From Spirochaetaceae bacterium (GTDB taxonomy: Bacteria > Spirochaetota > Spirochaetia > Treponematales > Breznakiellaceae): a stretch of 5,625 nucleotides of DNA. Under the pieces are notes generated by a model that was not told the DNA's origin, did no database searches, and saw only the letters and a list, made by a program, of their open reading frames with translations. How positions within the stretch are numbered: position 1 is the stretch's first letter; every line of letters starts with the position of its first letter. The position numbers and the translations under genes are program-made. Below are positions 4,864 through 5,625 of this stretch, piece by piece. The DNA lies in the NCBI GenBank assembly GCA_031288215.1, contig JAITRV010000255.1, forward strand, positions 1 through 5,625, read 5' to 3'.

Positions 4864-5625
4864 AAGGCCCCAGGCGCTCCGGGGAGGACCCCGGCTTTCC
4901 CTACCTCAGCGAACACGAGCGTTTCACCTTCCCCGTTCCGGAGGATGACTACGGCGGCCTCGTGGCGGTAGGGGGCAACCTTTCCCCGGGGATGCTCCTC
5001 TCCGCCTATGAACAGGGAATCTTCCCCTGGTTCGGCCCGGAGGACCCCGTTCTCTGGTATTCCCCGGACCCCCGGTTCGTGATCTTTCCGGAAAAGCTCC
5101 ACGTCTCGCGCTCCATGGATCGGCTCCTCAAGGAGGGGGCCTTTGAGGTGGCCCTGGACCGGGACTTTGCCGCGGTCATCCGTTCCTGCGCGGAGGCGGA
5201 ACGGCCCGGCCAGGAAGGCGGGGGCACCTGGATTACCGGCGCCATGATCCGCGCCTACACGGAACTCCACCGCCTGGGCTGGGCCCATTCCGCGGAAAGC
5301 TACCATGAGGGGCGGCTCGCCGGGGGCTGCTACGGCATACGCCTGGGGAGGGCCTTTTTCGGGGAGTCCATGTTTACCCGGGTCTCCAACGCCTCCAAGG
5401 CGGCCGTGCTCACCCTGGCCCGGCTCCTCTTCGACGACGGGGCCGCCTTTATCGACTGCCAGCTCCCCACGGAACACCTGTGCAGCCTCGGCGGGGAGGA
5501 GATAAGCCGCCGGGACTTCCTCGGCCTCCTGAACGGGGCCCTCTCCGGCCGCTCCCCGTCCCCGGACGCCGCCGACCGCCGGGGGAACTGGGGGGATCGG
5601 TACCGGGACCGTGCCGCTCATCAGG
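4860..5625 (+). CDS. aat: Leucyl/phenylalanyl-tRNA-protein transferase Aat (3' end outside window)
   Basis: Transfers Leu or Phe from aminoacyl-tRNA to proteins with N-terminal Arg or Lys, creating the destabilising N-termini that ClpS recognises. The frame is open to the window edge, 255 codons from the proposed start (E. coli Aat has 234 residues), so the conserved domain is essentially complete and only the C-terminal tail is missing. Counting from 4860: FPYLSEHERF (13-22), GGNLSPGMLLSAYEQGIFPWF with Trp57, WYSPDPRFVIFPEKLHVSRSM, GTWI with Trp124, FFGESMF with Glu169 (matching catalytic-site Glu156 of E. coli), NASKAAVL and IDCQ (198-201). No ATG or GTG precedes FPYL in this frame after the stop at 4800-4802. 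Candidates are CTG 4860, sharing CTGA with the clpA stop, or TTG 4824. A GTG at 4962 would discard conserved N-terminal sequence. The function is firm; the start is not. Coupling to clpA translation is likely. It is the most G+C-rich gene here. Confidence 0.92.
   Translation, partial: MKGPRRSGEDPGFPYLSEHERFTFPVPEDDYGGLVAVGGNLSPGMLLSAYEQGIFPWFGPEDPVLWYSPDPRFVIFPEKLHVSRSMDRLLKEGAFEVALDRDFAAVIRSCAEAERPGQEGGGTWITGAMIRAYTELHRLGWAHSAESYHEGRLAGGCYGIRLGRAFFGESMFTRVSNASKAAVLTLARLLFDDGAAFIDCQLPTEHLCSLGGEEISRRDFLGLLNGALSGRSPSPDAADRRGNWGDRYRDRAAHQ

Noticed and set aside
4365..5621. Long minus-strand open frame (about 418 codons) opposite clpA and aat
   Set aside because: It lies antisense to two well-supported genes in very G+C-rich DNA, where stop codons are scarce. 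The translation is rich in Gly, Pro, Arg and Ser with no recognisable domain.
1..5625. A functional link between the methionine importer and the N-degron genes
   Set aside because: They are separated by a 169-base gap with its own promoter-like signals. I see nothing in the sequence tying methionine uptake to N-degron turnover, so adjacency alone is not evidence.

Overview
The window (about 5.6 kb, all genes on the + strand) holds two functional blocks. It suggests a Gram-negative-type bacterium with a moderate-to-high G+C genome. The protein sequences and the clpS-clpA-aat order would fit a spirochaete of the Treponema group. That placement is inference from family resemblance and has not been tested; the block assignments below do not depend on it.

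Block 1 (1-1948) is the end of a methionine ABC importer operon. It has the 3' part of metN (ATPase, entering from the left edge), metI (permease, overlapping metN by 8 bases) and metQ (substrate-binding protein, after a 93-base gap with a perfect 9-bp inverted repeat). Two features depart from the Escherichia coli model. MetN stops right after the ATPase domain and lacks the C-terminal NIL sensor domain. MetQ has a signal peptide but no cysteine at all, so it cannot be a lipoprotein.

The gap 1949-2117 is AT-rich in parts and structured. It holds a long imperfect hairpin around a perfect tandem 10-mer, a C8 homopolymer, a candidate promoter overlapped by a 7-bp inverted repeat, and a duplicated Shine-Dalgarno-like octamer just before clpS.

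Block 2 (2118-5625) is a complete Leu/N-degron module apart from the peptidase. ClpS is the adaptor that recognises destabilising N-termini, ClpA is the AAA+ unfoldase that receives them, and Aat is the transferase that makes such N-termini by adding Leu or Phe to proteins starting with Arg or Lys. Aat runs off the right edge. clpA has its own candidate promoter in the clpS-clpA gap. aat has no ATG, and its best start is a CTG overlapping the clpA stop codon. ClpP, the peptidase partner, is not in the window. G+C rises from about 43% inside clpS to about 68% inside aat (hand counts of 60-base lines).

I see no RNA gene, CRISPR array, insertion sequence or wholly new system. The points of interest are departures from known families and the intergenic structures.
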